Below, piece by piece: positions 22,701 to 37,700 of a stretch of DNA of 64,000 nucleotides. Both the position numbers and the translations under genes were made by a program. The stretch comes from Pyrocephalus nanus (lineage: Eukaryota; Chordata; Aves; Passeriformes; Tyrannidae): contig CM076281.1 of NCBI GenBank assembly GCA_038380795.1, positions 496,001 through 560,000 of the forward strand. The letters are read 5' to 3'. Below the pieces are notes generated by a model. That model was not told where the DNA came from and made no database searches. It worked only from the letters and a program-made list of their open reading frames with translations. The first letter of the stretch is position 1. Each line of letters begins with the position of its first letter.

Positions 22701-25700
22701 GTCTGTCCTTTCAGCCAGGCAGGCAGGGAAGGGGCTGCAGGACTGTACCCAGGAAGGCCCCTGGTAGCCCCTACAGTCACAGTCTGGCAGGACCTTCAGG
22801 CTGCTCACAGCTCCCTGACCTGTCCATCCTCTGATGGGACTAAGTGGGAAACAAGGCAGCAAAGGATGGAGGTTGCAGGAGAGAGGCTGCCTGGCCAGTG
22901 CCTTTGAGACAAAAAGGAGGAGATGATGTGAGCAAGAGGCTGTCTGGCCCAGGCCTGCCTGGACATTGCAAGGACAGGGAGGTAGAGTCTGCTTTTCTGA
23001 GCTTGGAGAGGTCAAGAGTTGTTCAATTCTGCAGCAGAGGGACAAAGTTTGGGAAGAGCACATGTGAGGTTAAAAAATAACTGGGTTCTTCCCTTCTTAA
23101 GGTTTCTCCTCAAGAGATGGTGCAAGAGATCCACCAAGTTTTGATGGACCGGGAGGATACTTGCCATCGGACTTGCTTCTCCCTGCAGCTGGATGGCAAC
23201 GTCCTCGATAACTTTGCTGAGCTGAAAACTATTGAAGGACTGCAGGAGGGCTCGCTGCTCAAAGTGGTGGAAGGCAAGTTCCTTCAGACTTGGGGGGAAT
23301 GAATGAGGGTTTTATAGGGAGTGGTTTTGGCCACTCAGCAGCCCTTTCCTGTGGCTGCATTTTGAGACCTGTGCACCAAAGGATTAAGCAAATGTGTAAT
23401 TCCAGGTTTTTTCCTCCTTTTTGCTCCTCAGAGCCATACACAGTGCGAGAAGCCAGGATACACGTGCGTCACATTCGGGACCTTCTGAAGAGTCTTGACC
23501 CATCAGATGCTTTCAATGGTGTGGACTGTAACTCATTGTCCTTCCTGAGTGTCTTCACAGAAGGAGACCTGGGAGGTATGGGGGCAAAAAGACTTCTCTG
23601 GTGTGGTGAGGGGTTTCATTCCCTGACTCCTTGCTCAGTTAAACACACAGTGATAGCCACCTGTCCCGTGTCATTTGGGAGTGCAGAGGAACACTCAGAG
23701 CACTTTGCATCCCTCCTTGAATGATGACTGGAGGAGGGGATGCTGCACTTTCCAGAACTGACTTTCTGTCTCTGTCCATTCTAGACAGTGGAAAACGGAA
23801 GAAGAAAGGTACCGAAATGGAACAAATTGACTGCACCCCTCCTGAACATATCCTGCCAGGTAGCAAAGAGAGGCCCCTGTGTGCCCTTCAGCCCCAGAAC
23901 AGAGACTGGAAGGTAGAGTTCTCCTGTGTCATTGAAACAGCTGTTGGCACATTCCTCACAGCAAACTGGTGGTCAGGGATTGAAAGCTGAGCTGAAGTGG
24001 ACTTTGGGATTTGCTCTGCTTCGTGCTTAACAAATGCTGGGATAGCACTGCTTAGCTGAAAGAATAAAGTCCAGGAGCTGGTGTGCAACACATTGGACAT
24101 GGAGCCTGAACAAAGCTGCAGTGTGGAAGGGCCAGGCTTGCTGGGAGGGGTGGCAGGGAAGGGAGAATTCCCCTGCAAAGTCCTGGAGACAGGATCTGCA
24201 GATCACTACAGATTGCCCTTAGCTTTCCCATCCCCTCCCACTTGGATTCCGGTTTAGAAGCTGCCATTTGAAAACCAGTACAGCAAGAAATCCGTGCCCT
24301 GTGCAGCCCAAAGGCCCAGGGTGTTAGTTTTCACCCGTGCCTTGCGGTGTGAAAGGCAAACTAGTGGACTGCAGAGGGCTCGGGAAGGCTGTGCTCTGGA
24401 GACCAGGTGGGTTTGTAAGCTCCACTTCTGGAATCAAGCAGGTAAAAAGGATCTGCCTTGTACACTGAATGACTCTAAGTCAAAGAAATTAAATCCTGTT
24501 GACAGGAGTTGCTTCTGTTGTGTTCTTCTGTAGCCTTTGCAGTGCCTAAAGGTATTGACAATGAGTGGCTGGAACCCTCCGCCCGGTAACCGCAAGATGC
24601 ACGGGGACCTCATGTATCTGTACGTCATCACGGTGGAGGATCGGCACGTCAGTATCACTGCCTCCACTCGGGGATTTTACTTGAATCAGTGAGTAACTGA
24701 GACTCTTCCTGTCCTGCCCTGCAGCAGCCAACTGGAAAAGAACCCACAAACAAACAGTTGATGCCTTTTTTTTTTTTCTTTGGCGGAAAGCAGCCTGTTT
24801 TAATTCGCTGCTCACGTGGGTTTGTGGGAGTTGCTGTACTGGATCGGGCTGTTCAGTTATGCCTGGTATCACTTCTCCACAGTGGCTAAGTGCCTGCTGC
24901 TTTAGGGAAAGTTTAAACATCCCATAATGTCATCAACTAATTAGAGTGTTTTGAGTTGGGAGGAAATTCCTTCCCGACCATTGCAACTATCTCATTTTGC
25001 CCTAAAGCAAAAGCACAGCCTGTCAGAACTCCCTGAGCTGGGCACAAATTTGACTAGAAATTATTATTTTTTTAATGATAACTGTGAGAGACTGTTGTGG
25101 TTGTGCCTGTTGGAGTGGCTCTGCTGAGGGGGTTCTCTGTTAAGCAATGGCTCTTTTGGTGTGTTTGGGAAGCTCTATGAAATCAGTCCTTCCCAGCTAT
25201 AAAAACAGAAGCCTCTCTTGAGCCTGAGGGTGGCTGAACGTCTAAATTAAATAACCCATCAGGGCCACGTACAGGGTTACTGGCTGTGTCTCGTGGGGAG
25301 ACTGCAGAGGGCCCTTGCAGCCCAGCTTCCCAGGTGTGCCCCATGGTCTGTCTTGCAGGCGAGGGCATGTGGGGCAGCCCTGGATACTGTGCATGTATGG
25401 AGAGCTCTTGGTCGTGTTCCACGTTCCCAGGGTATGGGAAGTATCAGATATGACAGTGGCTTGTGACTGTTTCTTTTTTTTCTTGCAGGTCTACCGCATA
25501 CAACTTCAATCCCAAACCTGCAAACCCCAGTTTTCTCAGTCATTCCTTGGTGGAACTACTTAACCAGATCAGCCCTACCTTCAAAAAAAACTTCTCTGCC
25601 CTGCAGAAGAAACGGTAGCAGTGCTTCTTCCTCTCTAGTTCCTTGAGCAGTCTGTGTGAGACTGGGGAAGCTCAGCTGTGTGGCTGGTCCTGGGGAGCTG

Positions 25701-28700
25701 GATGCCACTGGTGCAGCAGGATTTGCAGTGCCTGCTTCTCTGAGCTCACGGAGTGGTGGGTGGTTGGGACACATGACTGTAAGCTGCAAGGACCAAAGAG
25801 CACCTGACTGAACGTCATGGCAAGCACCCTGAGGTAGCTGGCCTTCCCTCACTTGAAACACGAGCTGTCAGAGCTGATGTGCCTGCCTGTGGTGTTCAGC
25901 ACAGCGGTGACAGGGGCTGGGGGAAGCCCAGAGTCCCCATCTGTCTGTACTGGATGGTTCCTCTCTGGCTGCAGCTCTCCAGTGACTCTTGCTTACAGCA
26001 TGTTGATTTGCTCTTTCAGTTCTGCCTGAAGCAAAGGGTGGGGGTATGACAGCATTCCATTGCCATGGCAATATCACTTGTGGGGCTTATCTGGAATTCA
26101 GGCGTCCCTGCTGGGAAACTGAGCACACAGGACAAATTTGCACAGTGGGAGAGCGAGCCTGGAGGTGACTGCAGCCTTCACTCAGGGGACACGGGGGTGT
26201 GCTGACCAGCTCCCCAGGTGTGGGTCTCCTCACTGCAGCTCTGTTGGCCACGTGCCCCGTGGGAGGCTTGGTGGCTGCCCAGTTACCCAGGCAGCAGAGT
26301 GTCAGTGTGGAGCATGGTAACCTGCAGCAGCACTGGTAACCTGATCAGTAGGTACTTCCTCTCTGGTCCAAAAAAGAGACTAAAGCATAAATATCAGTGA
26401 AAGTAACACTCAAGGGCTTTGTGTAGGCTTATGGTAGAAAGAGAATGGTTATTTTAAACATGCCTGTACATGTTCATTTTCTCTAATTTCCTCTAGCTCC
26501 TATAATAATAAACCAACAATAAGGCATTGTTTGATTCTCCCGTCCTTGCTGCAGGGACCATTTGTTCTGCTCCAGGACAGTGGGTCCTGTGCAAAAGCCT
26601 GTCATTCTTCAGAGTCACTTAATGAACTGCCTCAGCTCAGCAGGGTGCAGATTGACAGGCACATTGTGTGGCTTTCGGGAGCTCTGCTCCTGCTTCATTA
26701 AGGAGATGAAAGTGACACTAGACAAGGGCTGAAATTAGCAGTGGCCTCCAGCCACCACTGTGACTATCTGGCCATTTAAAAATTATTATACTGTATTGCT
26801 TCTTGGGCCAGAAGTAACTATAGATGAGCCCCCAGCCCCTGCTGAGAGCAGGCAGATTACACAAGGGGCCTTTCGGCAAGGCTCGAGTTTCCACTGTGGG
26901 CTCAACCGTGACCCATTTGGACCAGTGTGAAAGCACAGGGAAAATTCTCTTCAAATAGAAGGAAATCTTTCTTTGAAAAATGACTCATTGTTTTCCCTCT
27001 CAAACTAGGGTTCAGAGACACCCTTTTGAGAGGATAGCCACTCCTTTCCAAGTGTACAGCTGGACAGCTCCGCAAGCAGAGCACGTCATGGACTGCGTCC
27101 GGGCCGAAGATGCTTACACTTCCAGACTGGGCTATGAGGAGCACATACCTGGACAGGTATTGGTCTTGCTTTACCTGACAGTGCTGGCAAGAATTTTGCA
27201 GCCAGCTGTGCTGGGAACCAGTTAGCTTTCAACAGGTAACCTCTGGTATTTGTGGAATGGTCTTGCTCATCAAGGGGAAACTTATTCATGGGGCCCTTGA
27301 CTATAGGGGCTGTGCTGCTGAGGCTGCAGCTCCTTGAGTGTGGAAGGGTCTTAGAGGAGCAGCTTGGTCTCGGGTGTTTATAAATATATTCCCCATCCCT
27401 GCTCCGATGAGGGTCACTGCACAGGAGGCAGAGCGTTCCTCGCTGCCAGTCAGGTGCGGAACAGCTCTTGTGTCTCTGACCAGACTATTCCAAGTGCTTC
27501 AGTTGCAGCTTTGTAGCACAGAATGGTGCAGGGTTGGCTGTGGGCAGGTGTGTGCCTGCAGCGTGACCACAGTGCTGGCTGATGAGCTGATGACAGTTGC
27601 ACTGTGCTGCTCCTTCAGTGGTACTGCCCTGCGTTAGCTCGGCTGGTGAAAGATCTGTCCCAGACTGCTGTTGAATAAAGTCCACTGTGGAAGTGTGTTC
27701 ATTCCTGCTGCTAATTCCCTTCCTCTGAGCTCCACTGCAGCCCGAATTCTTGCCCCTTTCTCTCCCAAAATGCCTGTGAAGCAGGAATGCTGCCTTGCCA
27801 GTCCCTTCCCACCCAATGCATTGCTTCCCCAAAGGCTTTCCTTCCCTTTTCAGACCAGAGACTGGAATGAGGAGCTGCAGACCACACGGGAGCTGCCCCG
27901 CAAGAACCTGCCCGAGAGGCTGCTGAGAGAACGAGCCATTTTTAAGGTAACTTTGGGATGTGCTGATAGCTCCTCACATATCCCCATCTCTGCTGCCTGT
28001 GTACTGGCTCCTGGGGCTTGTATCCAAGCCCCTAACCAGGCTCAGAAGTAAAAGCCAGTGGACCTGCCTGCCTGCTGGAAGGCTATCAGGAGGAGAGGAG
28101 CAAAGGAAAAATTTGCAGGGATCTTTGAGAGCAGCGTGCTGGGAGTCCATCCTGATCCAGCTTTCTTTCCACCTGCCTCCAGGTTCACAGTGACTTCACT
28201 GCAGCAGCAACACGAGGTGCTATGGCCGTCATCGATGGCAACGTCATGGCCATTAACCCTAGCGAGGAGACCAAGATGCAGATGTTCATCTGGAACAACA
28301 TCTTCTTCAGCCTGGGCTTTGACGTCCGTGACCACTACAAGGACTTCGGTGGAGACGTGGCCGCTTATGTAGCTCCTACCAATGATCTGAATGGTGTGCG
28401 GACCTACAACGCTGTGGATGTGGAAGGGCTGTACACGCTGGGCACTGTCGTGGTGGATTACAGAGGTTACAGGGTGACAGCTCAGTCGATTATTCCTGGT
28501 ATTCTGGAGCGGGAGCAGGAACAGAGCGTCATCTATGGGTCAATAGACTTTGGCAAGACAGTTGTCTCACACCCCAAGTACCTGGAGCTGCTGGAGAAGA
28601 CCAGCAGGCCGCTGAAGATCCAGAAGCACAAAGTTCTCAACGACAAGAACGAGGAGGTGGAGCTGTGCTCCTCGGTGGAGTGCAAAGGCATTATTGGCAA

Positions 28701-31700
28701 CGATGGGCGTCACTACATCCTGGACCTGCTCCGCACTTTCCCTCCAGATCTAAATTTCCTGCCTGTTGAAGGGGAGGAGATGCCAGAGGAATGTAAGAAA
28801 ATGGGGTTCCCCAAGCAGCACAGACACAAGCTTTGCTGTCTCCGGCAAGAGCTTGTTGATGCCTTTGTAGAACACAGGTGAGCAGAGCTCCCCCCTTTCT
28901 CCACCTGCAACTGGTCACGGTCCGAGTCAGGACCACGCTGCACTGTCCCGGGAACACCGCAGCAGAGCTCTCAGGAGTGGGCAGCTAACTGCCCCATTGC
29001 TTGGCCGTGCAAGTGCAATTCTAGAAACTTAATTAACGAGAGGTGAGAACAGTAGGGATTTGGACAGGTGTCCAGGGAACCAGGGTTTGTGTTTTAGTCT
29101 CCAGATCTATTTTTGTTGGTCCCTCTCCAAACATTAAGAAGTTCTTTTTTCCCTGCAGGTATTCTGTGCACCCAATTGCTAGGGAATGGGAAGAATTTAA
29201 GCTGCTTTTTAAGGCTCTCCACATGTCCTGAATGTTACTTTTGTTTCCTAGAGGCTGAAAAAAATCCCATGGGAAGTGCTGTAGGCACGTTTGTGGTGGG
29301 ATTTGTGGGTTGCTCTGTGCTGGCGAGGCAGTGGGAACTTGGGGAGTGGGACACGTGCGGTGCAGCCCTGGGGTGCTGCGATGTCAGCGCTCCTGCTCCC
29401 GATGGGAAGGGCTGTGGGTGCTCTGCTGTCACAGGGGCTGTGCTCTGGCTGCTGGGAAGATGAGTCCTCCCACTGCTGGCAGAGGACCATGTCCAGTGCC
29501 TGCCCCAGCTCTGCCCTGAGCCTGCAGGCCGACTCTGCTGCTCCCAGGACAGCTTCCAGACAGCAGCCAGCAGGACTGTGGGTGATGCTCCATGGCTGGC
29601 AGAGCCTGGACCTCTCTCTGCTGAGCTCTCCTGGCCAAACTGCTGCTGGTTTGTGTGTCAGTGGCCCTGTGCTTCTGGCAATGAGTCTTCCTGAGCTGGC
29701 TGTGAATGCTGCCTATGGACGCAGCGAGGAGATCACTTCCCATTTGGGTGGGGAACGAAAAGCCAGTTTTGTGCTGCTTCTGACAACGTGCATTCCTTAG
29801 ATTTTTGGAAAGCTGATGGGAAGAGGGTGTATGCCCTGCATTTCCACAGGGAAACTGTGGTCTGTAATGGGAATTTGGTGAGGTTTTTTCCCTGCAGAGC
29901 AGTGGTGATCCTTGGGGATTCTTCTGCTGAGCTGAATTTCCCTTTCCCTTTGCTGCAGGTATCTCTTATTCATGAAGCTGGCTGCGCTGCAGCTGATGCA
30001 GCAGAAAACCAACAAGCAGGAGAGCTCAGGTGCACTGGAAAATGGTGCCTCTCCAGAGAATGGCGCCGCAGACAGCGAGAGGCCTGAGTCAGAGGATGGC
30101 AAAATAGACGATAACGTGACTGGACTTGATCAGGTGAAGGAGCTCGCTGAGACCATCGCATCTGATGATGGAACAGGTATTTCATCCTCAGCACCAGCTC
30201 AGCCCAGGCCTCCTGCCCTGGCTGGTGGGCTGTCACTGGTGGGAGCAGTGCCAGACTGGGGGTGGTTGGGGTGACTGATGATTGTTAAACAGGACAAGCG
30301 CTGGCTGCCTGTCAGTAGTGCCTGAACTCTTTGTTAGTTCTGCTCACACCCTGATGGATGAGTTGCCCCAGGGGGCTGGGTGAGTGAATGTGTCTGAACC
30401 CAGCAAGCCCATCAGCCCCTCAGCTCTGCCTGGGAGCAATAGCCTGGCCAGGCTGGCCTGTGGGGGTGCAGGAGAGTGCTGGGGCTGGGCAGGAGGCAAG
30501 CAGTGCATGGGCACCTTTGGGAACCCCAGGCTTGGAGTTCTGATTGTCTATGCTTGGAGGTGGAGAGGTCCATGGGATTTTTTGGGGTTATTTTACATGC
30601 TCTTTTTCAGACTTTGCAGCCATTCTCCTTTCCAAATATCTTACAATTGATTGTTTTTATAATGGATTTCTGCAGAATGGACCATCATTGCTGTTTCTAG
30701 TAGCAAAACTTTTATCGTCATAGCTAGGTTTGTAATTTCTTGAACTCCACATTCATTTGTAGTCTGTTTTTCTTCCTGCTCCAGTGGATCCCAAAAGCAG
30801 AGAAGTGATTCGGAATGCTTGCAAGGCTGTCGGCTCCATCAGTGACACGTCGTTTGACATTCGTTTTAACCCGGATATTTTCTCACCAGGTACGTGTACC
30901 CAGAGCTGGGCTCAGCCCTCCTTCAGAAGGGCACTGTGTCCAGCCAGCTGCAGACAAAAACTCTGTTCTGTAGCCAAGAATATTGCTGGCTTTTGGCTCA
31001 CTGGGCATGGTGTGGGGCTCTCTCTGAAGCAGAGAGGAGAGCAATGGATTGCAGTGCTGGAGCTGCCAAGTGCAGGCAGTGAGTGTCTCCCACCGCTGCG
31101 CTCGGGGCAGGGCTGCAGGTCGTTGCCAAGGATCTTCCTGTGATTCCCCAGCATCCCAGCTGCTAGAGCACATGAAGAGAAGCAGAAGGAAGGAAAAAAA
31201 TTAAATTTGATCCTACTGTAGTAATTTACACAAAATGCAGTTGTAGTTGAACAACTGGTGTTGGGCCCTCAGTGAAGGGCAGGGTTTACATTTTGGTAAA
31301 CAGTCACAGTGCCCTTTCACAGGCACAGTTGGGCACAGGCATCACAAGTAGCTTTCCACACCTAGGAGCATATTTTTTATTTGGAAATAGAGAAAAGATT
31401 CCAGAGTGTTTCTGGGGGTGAATATCAGGGTGGTGTGCAGGCACACTGCAGGGGAATGGTCACACTGCTGAGCTCCAACAGCCCAGCTGCTACCTGAGCA
31501 CAGGCACCACTGCTCTTCCCATCAAAACAAGTTGTAGAGTTTGAGATGAGTTTTTGAAGCATCTTTCATTCCAGGGAGACAGAATTACTTTAACTTTCTA
31601 CCTGCTCTTACTATACACTTTATGTAGAGGATTTGTTTCCGTGAGTTGCTGTGGTTGATGTTTTTTTTCTCTTTTCCTTTCCCAGGTGTTCGTTTCCCTG

Positions 31701-34700
31701 AGTCAAGCAAAGAGGAGGTGCAGGATCAGAAGCAGCTGCTGAAGGATGCTGCTGCATTCCTCTTGTCGTGCCAGATCCCAGGCTTGGTAAGAACTGAGGG
31801 CCAGCAGTGATGTGCTCTCTGAGCAGTGACACTGGTGACCTCTGGGACACCAGCTCTGCCCCAGGCAAGCACCAGTGGGGGAGCACAGAGAGCAGTGCAA
31901 ATGTCTCATGCAAGGCATTTCCATTTCCCATCTTACATCATGGCACAATTTTCCCACCTCAATTAAACAAATAATTTTTGGCACTGATATTTAACAGCTC
32001 TTGCTAAGAGTTTGGGACAATAGAGACCATGTAAGCCATCCTCCCTAGCCCTGGGCATCCTGCACAACTTATTGTGTTACTGACCCTGGTCATGACTCAT
32101 GCGGTGACTTATAATTTGAAGTGAACTGGGAAATTGTTCTTACTAATAGCTGTCATAAAAACTCCCTCTGTAAGTCTTACACATTTTGGATATCACCCAT
32201 GAACCTGGCCAGATAAGGAATCCCAGTTTCTCCCTTCTCCAGACACTTGCTAAATTGATAGCTAAGGCACCTGTTGGAGAAGGCACTGGAACTGGGAGGG
32301 GAGAACTCATGAGCTCCAGTCCAAGAGGCCCAGGAGTTATTGGTCTTGTGCAGGAGAGGGTTCTCCTTGCTGAAATGTTTCTTCTGAACTCTAAATTCAC
32401 TGGTTCTGTAGTCAGCATAATCTTTAGAATTGCCTATTCAGTCTTTAAATAAAAAAGAGGGTGAGAGAATCAGAAAAAGGCTTGGTGATTGTTGATTACA
32501 GGGTAGTTGATATTCCAGTATATAAACTCACAGCACTGCACAGGCCTGTGTGAGGGGAGGCTGCAGACCAGCTGTTGTAGTAGGTAGTCCTCTGCATATC
32601 AGAGAGGAACTGGTGTTACCCCGTGATGTGAATTAGACTGTTTATCAGCACTGCAACACAGCTTAAAATGTAAGTGCCATTTCTCCTTATCAGCTGTGAA
32701 TGCACAGCTCCACGTACTCATTTAATTGGAAAAGTTTTTACTTGGTGACTGTGAGGCCCTAAAGAAGGGTCAGCCTGCTCCACACGTAAGGAGTTGTTTT
32801 GCCTCTGCCTGTCGTGAGTGCGCAGTGCTGCTCCTTTCCCACCAAGACAGAAGAGTAAAATTGGCCCCAAGGAGCTCACCCAGACTGGGCTGGCTGCTGT
32901 GAGCGTCCCACTGCCCACACTCCATTGTGGTCTCACATTGTGGTGTCACAGCACTCTACCCACCCAAAGAGCCTTGGGATCAGTGTCAGCCTTTGGGGTG
33001 ACCCAGGTAATGAGGTGTGTGCAGTGACACTGTGCAACCCCAGTCCTGCTCCCTAGTTTGGTTTTTTTTTAATTTTTTTTAAATTGAAATTCTTCCCTTC
33101 ACGTTTGCCCTCAGCAACCAAAGTCTGTACATGCCCTGCAGGTCAAGGACTGCCTGGATCACACAGTGCTCCCGATGGATGGAGCGACCTTGGCTGAGGC
33201 CATGCACCAGAGGGGCATCAACATGCGTTACCTGGGCAAAGTGATCAGCTTCATCACCAAGACCCCCGGCCGGGCACAGCTGGATCACATCTTTGTAAGC
33301 ATCGGCCTAACATGGGACTCGGTTCAAACCACCTCTGGTGTTGTTTGCCCTGAGGAGATCCCCACTTGGCCAGTTGTTTTCGCTAAAATAAACAGCTTCA
33401 AAAACAGGGGAGGAGGGAGAAGAACCTGTAAGTGGTGGATGGGGAGTTTTGTTCCCAAATCCTTAATGGCTTCCATAACGTGAGGGAGTATAAGGCTCGG
33501 CTTCTCTGGGGTAGAGAAGTGCTTCAGGGATTCCCAAGTGTAATAGTGGGTAACAGCTGGATTTTAAGCCATATGGTTTTTTTAAGCCTCTAAGATCCAT
33601 CCAGCTTTGGATCAAACTGTGAAGTGCTGTGAGCATGGCTGCCTGGGAACAGGTGAGGGCTGGGCTGTGGCAGCCCCTGGCAGCACTGCTGGAGCTGTGC
33701 TGAGCGTGGCTTGTGGGCACAGAGGTGCCAGGGGCTCCTCGCTGCGTCCAGAAGGGCTGTCAAATGCCAAACACTTCTGTGCTGCAGGGAGAATAGTGTG
33801 TCTTCTGCAGATCTTGATAAAAGGCCATTTCAAAAGCCCAGTGTGTTTTTTCATGTTCTTGCCAACTGACTTGGTCTGTTCTTTATTCCTTTGGGTAGAA
33901 AATTGGAATCAGTGAATTGATCACTCGATCAGCCAAACACATCTTCAAGACGTACCTCCAGGTATGACCTGCAGTCTGACCTCTTGGCTTCTGTGTCCTC
34001 TCTAATTACTTTTTTCCACAAACAGAGCTGTTTGGGGCTCTCCTCTCATTAGGCAGTTCCTGGAGGTTGCATGGCAACGGGAAGTACAAGCTCATTAGCA
34101 CTGAAATAGGTACAGGCCTGTGTCTAAGAGAAATCAAGTTCTCACTTGAAGGAAGCTTTCCCAGAGAGTAATCATTCATGCTTTTCCTCCCCAGATCCTC
34201 ACTCATTATGTTGGAGGCTTTTAAAAGTGAAATCACAGCTTGTTTTCCTTGTAATACCTTTTCCTCTTAAACAGTGCTGCTTTTACCCTTCTAAGAAGCC
34301 TTTTTACTTGGCTGAACACTACATATCTTGTCCTTGTCCACACACAGTACAGCAATACCCCTGGCTTGGTTCCAGTGCCAAGTCTTCTTTACACCCTCTG
34401 CTCTTTCTGTCCAGGTAGCAGTTTGAAATGGAACTGCATGTTTGTGTGTGTAGGCACAGAGTTACTCTTACATCTGTGTAATTCTGTCTGTGCTAGTTCC
34501 ACATGCAAATATTTCCTTACTCTCTCCCCCTCTCCTGGAAGATCTCCCTGTTTCTGGAAGGAGTGGATATGTGTGAGGCTGGGGGTCGGAGCAGTATCTG
34601 CCATGACTGACTCTGGTGTCTCACTGTAGGGTGTGGAGCTGTCAGGTTTATCTGCTGCCATCAGCCACTTCCTCAATTGCTTTCTGAGCTCCTTCCCAAA

Positions 34701-37700
34701 TCCCATTGCCCATCTTCCAGCTGATGAGCTGGTCTCCAAGAAAAAGAATAAGAAAAGGAAAAACAGGAACCTTGGAAATGCTGATAACACCGCATGGGCC
34801 AGCATGACCCCTCAGGAGTTATGGAAGAATATTTGTTCAGAAGCAAAGAACTACTTTGATTTCAGTCTTGAATGGTAAGCAGAGCAGTGACCCTGGCTTG
34901 TGCCTGGACTCACCAAACACCTGTAGCTCTTGTTCTTTAACAGGACCTCCCTTTCTGACTTGTTTTCTATTTGAATAAAATTTGTACTCTTGAGAGACTT
35001 TTATGGATTTTAATGGAAAGAAATTGGGCAAAGAGCAGGAGGGGCAAGTGTAAGTGAAATGTGGAATGAGATTAAACTTAGGAGGCAAAGGCAGCCAGAA
35101 AAAACAGAGGAGGAAGGGAAAACTTTCCTAAGGGTGCAGAGGGGAGCAGAAGGTGAGAAGCTGAAGGGGTACAGTCAAAAGATATTTGTCTATATCAATG
35201 ATAATTTAGGCTGAGCAAGGACAGCTGCTCCTGTACCTGAGCAGAGGTGGGAAACAAGGCTGCTGCAAGGGATGCATTGTGAGGGTTAAATAAACTAGAA
35301 GTGCTGGCTAAGTGGACCAAGAGGAAAAGCATGGTTAGTTGGATAAACCAACTTTGGATAGTCAGATAGGGATCATCCCTTCATGTCAGGGACTGCTCAC
35401 TCCTCACGAAGAGCTGAAGGCATTCAGCCCAAACACTGCAGTGAGCTTTGAGGAGAGCATGTGGAGGATTTTGGGAAAAGCACTGCTGTGCTCTGTAGGC
35501 TTTCAGATACCGTGGGCAAGCTCTGCAGTGTTAGTCATTGGTTTCAGTTAGCACCTGGCTGTAGAGGGACCTGTGCCTCAGGTCCCCATGGTGGAGGGAT
35601 GTGCTTGAGCAGAAACTCACCCAAAAACTGAAGCTTGTACGTTCTTTCTGCAGTGAGAATGCTGACCAAGCAGCTGAAGTGTATAATCTACAGAAAATCA
35701 CCCTACTCCGTGAAATCTCCCTCAAAACTGGGGTCCAGGTAAGATCCACATCCCCTCTCCCTTCCCATCATGTTCTGTAATGAGTAACACGAAGAGTAAG
35801 TGTGACTGCTTACAGGCACAGTGTGAGCCCCGAAAGGTCTTTGTGGTGGTCGTGGTAGAATACAGGTCCCAGCCCTGGGAAAGAGATTTCCAATCCAGTT
35901 CCCTGTTAGGGTGAGGTTGCTGGCATCTCCCTTGGAAGAAGAGCCAGCCTCAGTACAGTTGCTGTAGCTTGCTCTGGCTGGCTCAGCTTCAGTTCATGCA
36001 CACACAGGTTCCACATATCCCCAAAGAGAGGCAGCCCTTCTCCTGGGCAGAGCAGGACTTTGGGGCTTTGCTTGGGGAACAAGGGTTTCCTTCCCCACAG
36101 CGCTGCTTTGTCACTCCTCTGAGGGAGAAGGAGCTCTCCTGTCAGGGCTCCAGCACTGGTACTGCAGTGCCATTTTGCCATGCACACACAGTGGTCCACA
36201 CCTACATCTGGCCACCTTTGAGAGCTCTGTCCTAGGTCATGTACTGGAGATGTGTTGCCTGTGAATCCACACACAGAACTTCTCCTTTTCTTGCCAAGTA
36301 CCTATGGAAGTGGTGACCGTGCTCTCCCCTCTTTTTGATTGCTCCAGATCCTGCTGAAGGAGTACAACTTTGACAACAGGCACAAGCCCACCTTCACAGA
36401 AGAGGATATTCTCAACATCTTCCCCGTAGTGAAACACGTAAACCCCAAAGCTTCTGATGCTTTCCACTTCTTCCAGAGCGGGCAAGCAAAGGTTCAGCAA
36501 GGTACAGACACCCCCTGGGTATCTCTGCCTCTCGGGGCAGCCGCTGAAAATGGGAGGAGCAGGATTTGTGAGGTGTGGCCACCAGTACACCCCTGCCCAC
36601 CCCAGTTTGGTAGAGAATCCTGGTCTCCAAGACCATCGGAAAGGCTCTTGCTGTAAAGCCCCCAGCAGTGAGCAAGGATGGGTCAGGGCAGTGATCTCCT
36701 TCCCCCAGGTTCTGGTGCTTGCACAGGCAGTGACCTAGGGCTGTGTGTCCCACTGCTGTTCTCACTTCATGGGCAGCAGCTCTCCAGCAGCGTTGGGGGT
36801 TATTTAACATACATATCTATGTGGATACACCTTCCTTCAGGTTTCTTAAAGGAGGGCTGTGAGCTCATCAACGAAGCCTTAAACCTGTTCAACAATGTGT
36901 ATGGTGCTATGCATGTAGAAATCTGTGCCTGCCTGAGGCTGCTAGCTCGGCTCAACTATATCATGGGAGATTACTCAGAGGTAAGCAGGGGCTCCCAGGG
37001 GGTCTCCTCAGTCCTCTCATTCCTTCCCTATGCTTGTTCGAGCTCACGGCACAGCGTGACTTGCTCTGGGTTCTGTTCTGTTCTGTTCAGGCCTTAAGCA
37101 ATCAGCAGAAAGCGGTGCTAATGAGCGAGAGGGTCCTGGGCATCGAACACCCCAACACCATTCAAGAATACGTGAGTAGGGGAGCTGGGGGGGCAGCAGT
37201 TCCTCAGGGCTCTGGCTGCAGTCTGTGAGCCTCGTGTCTGCAGCTGGAAAACAGCTGGAAAAACAGCTGCAGTCCTCCCTTCTGCAGCGTTCTCCCCAGA
37301 ACCCTCCGCTTCCTTCATCTCTTAGGATCCTGCAAACTGAATAGCTGAGTGTGTGCATTATAAATATTCTGTATGCTCAGTAATTGTCCTGCTGAACCTG
37401 GGGTTTTAGTGTTTTTCTGCTGAATCTTTATTTAGATTCATTAATTCTGCTGGCTTTGGCTCTGGGCTTATGTCAAAAAAAAAAAAGAATCCCCCCAAAA
37501 GCACAGTCAGAATATCACATACACACAGGTCAGGCTGGAAATATTCTGCCAGGGGTGTTAATAGAAACTGAAATAAAACACTCAACAGACAGCTTCCTCA
37601 GTGCTGTGTCCTCTGTGACCCCTCAGTGGGGCTGTGGGTCAGCCAGCAGACTTGGACTTTTTGGCTGAAGTCTTTTTATTCATGTGCAGCTGAGGAAAGG

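Noticed and set aside
22655..23101. Read-through ORFs past CLUH exon 2
   Set aside because: The donor at 22655 and acceptor at 23100-23101 are good, and joining them gives the conserved FSLQ-VSPQEM sequence. The read-through is intronic.
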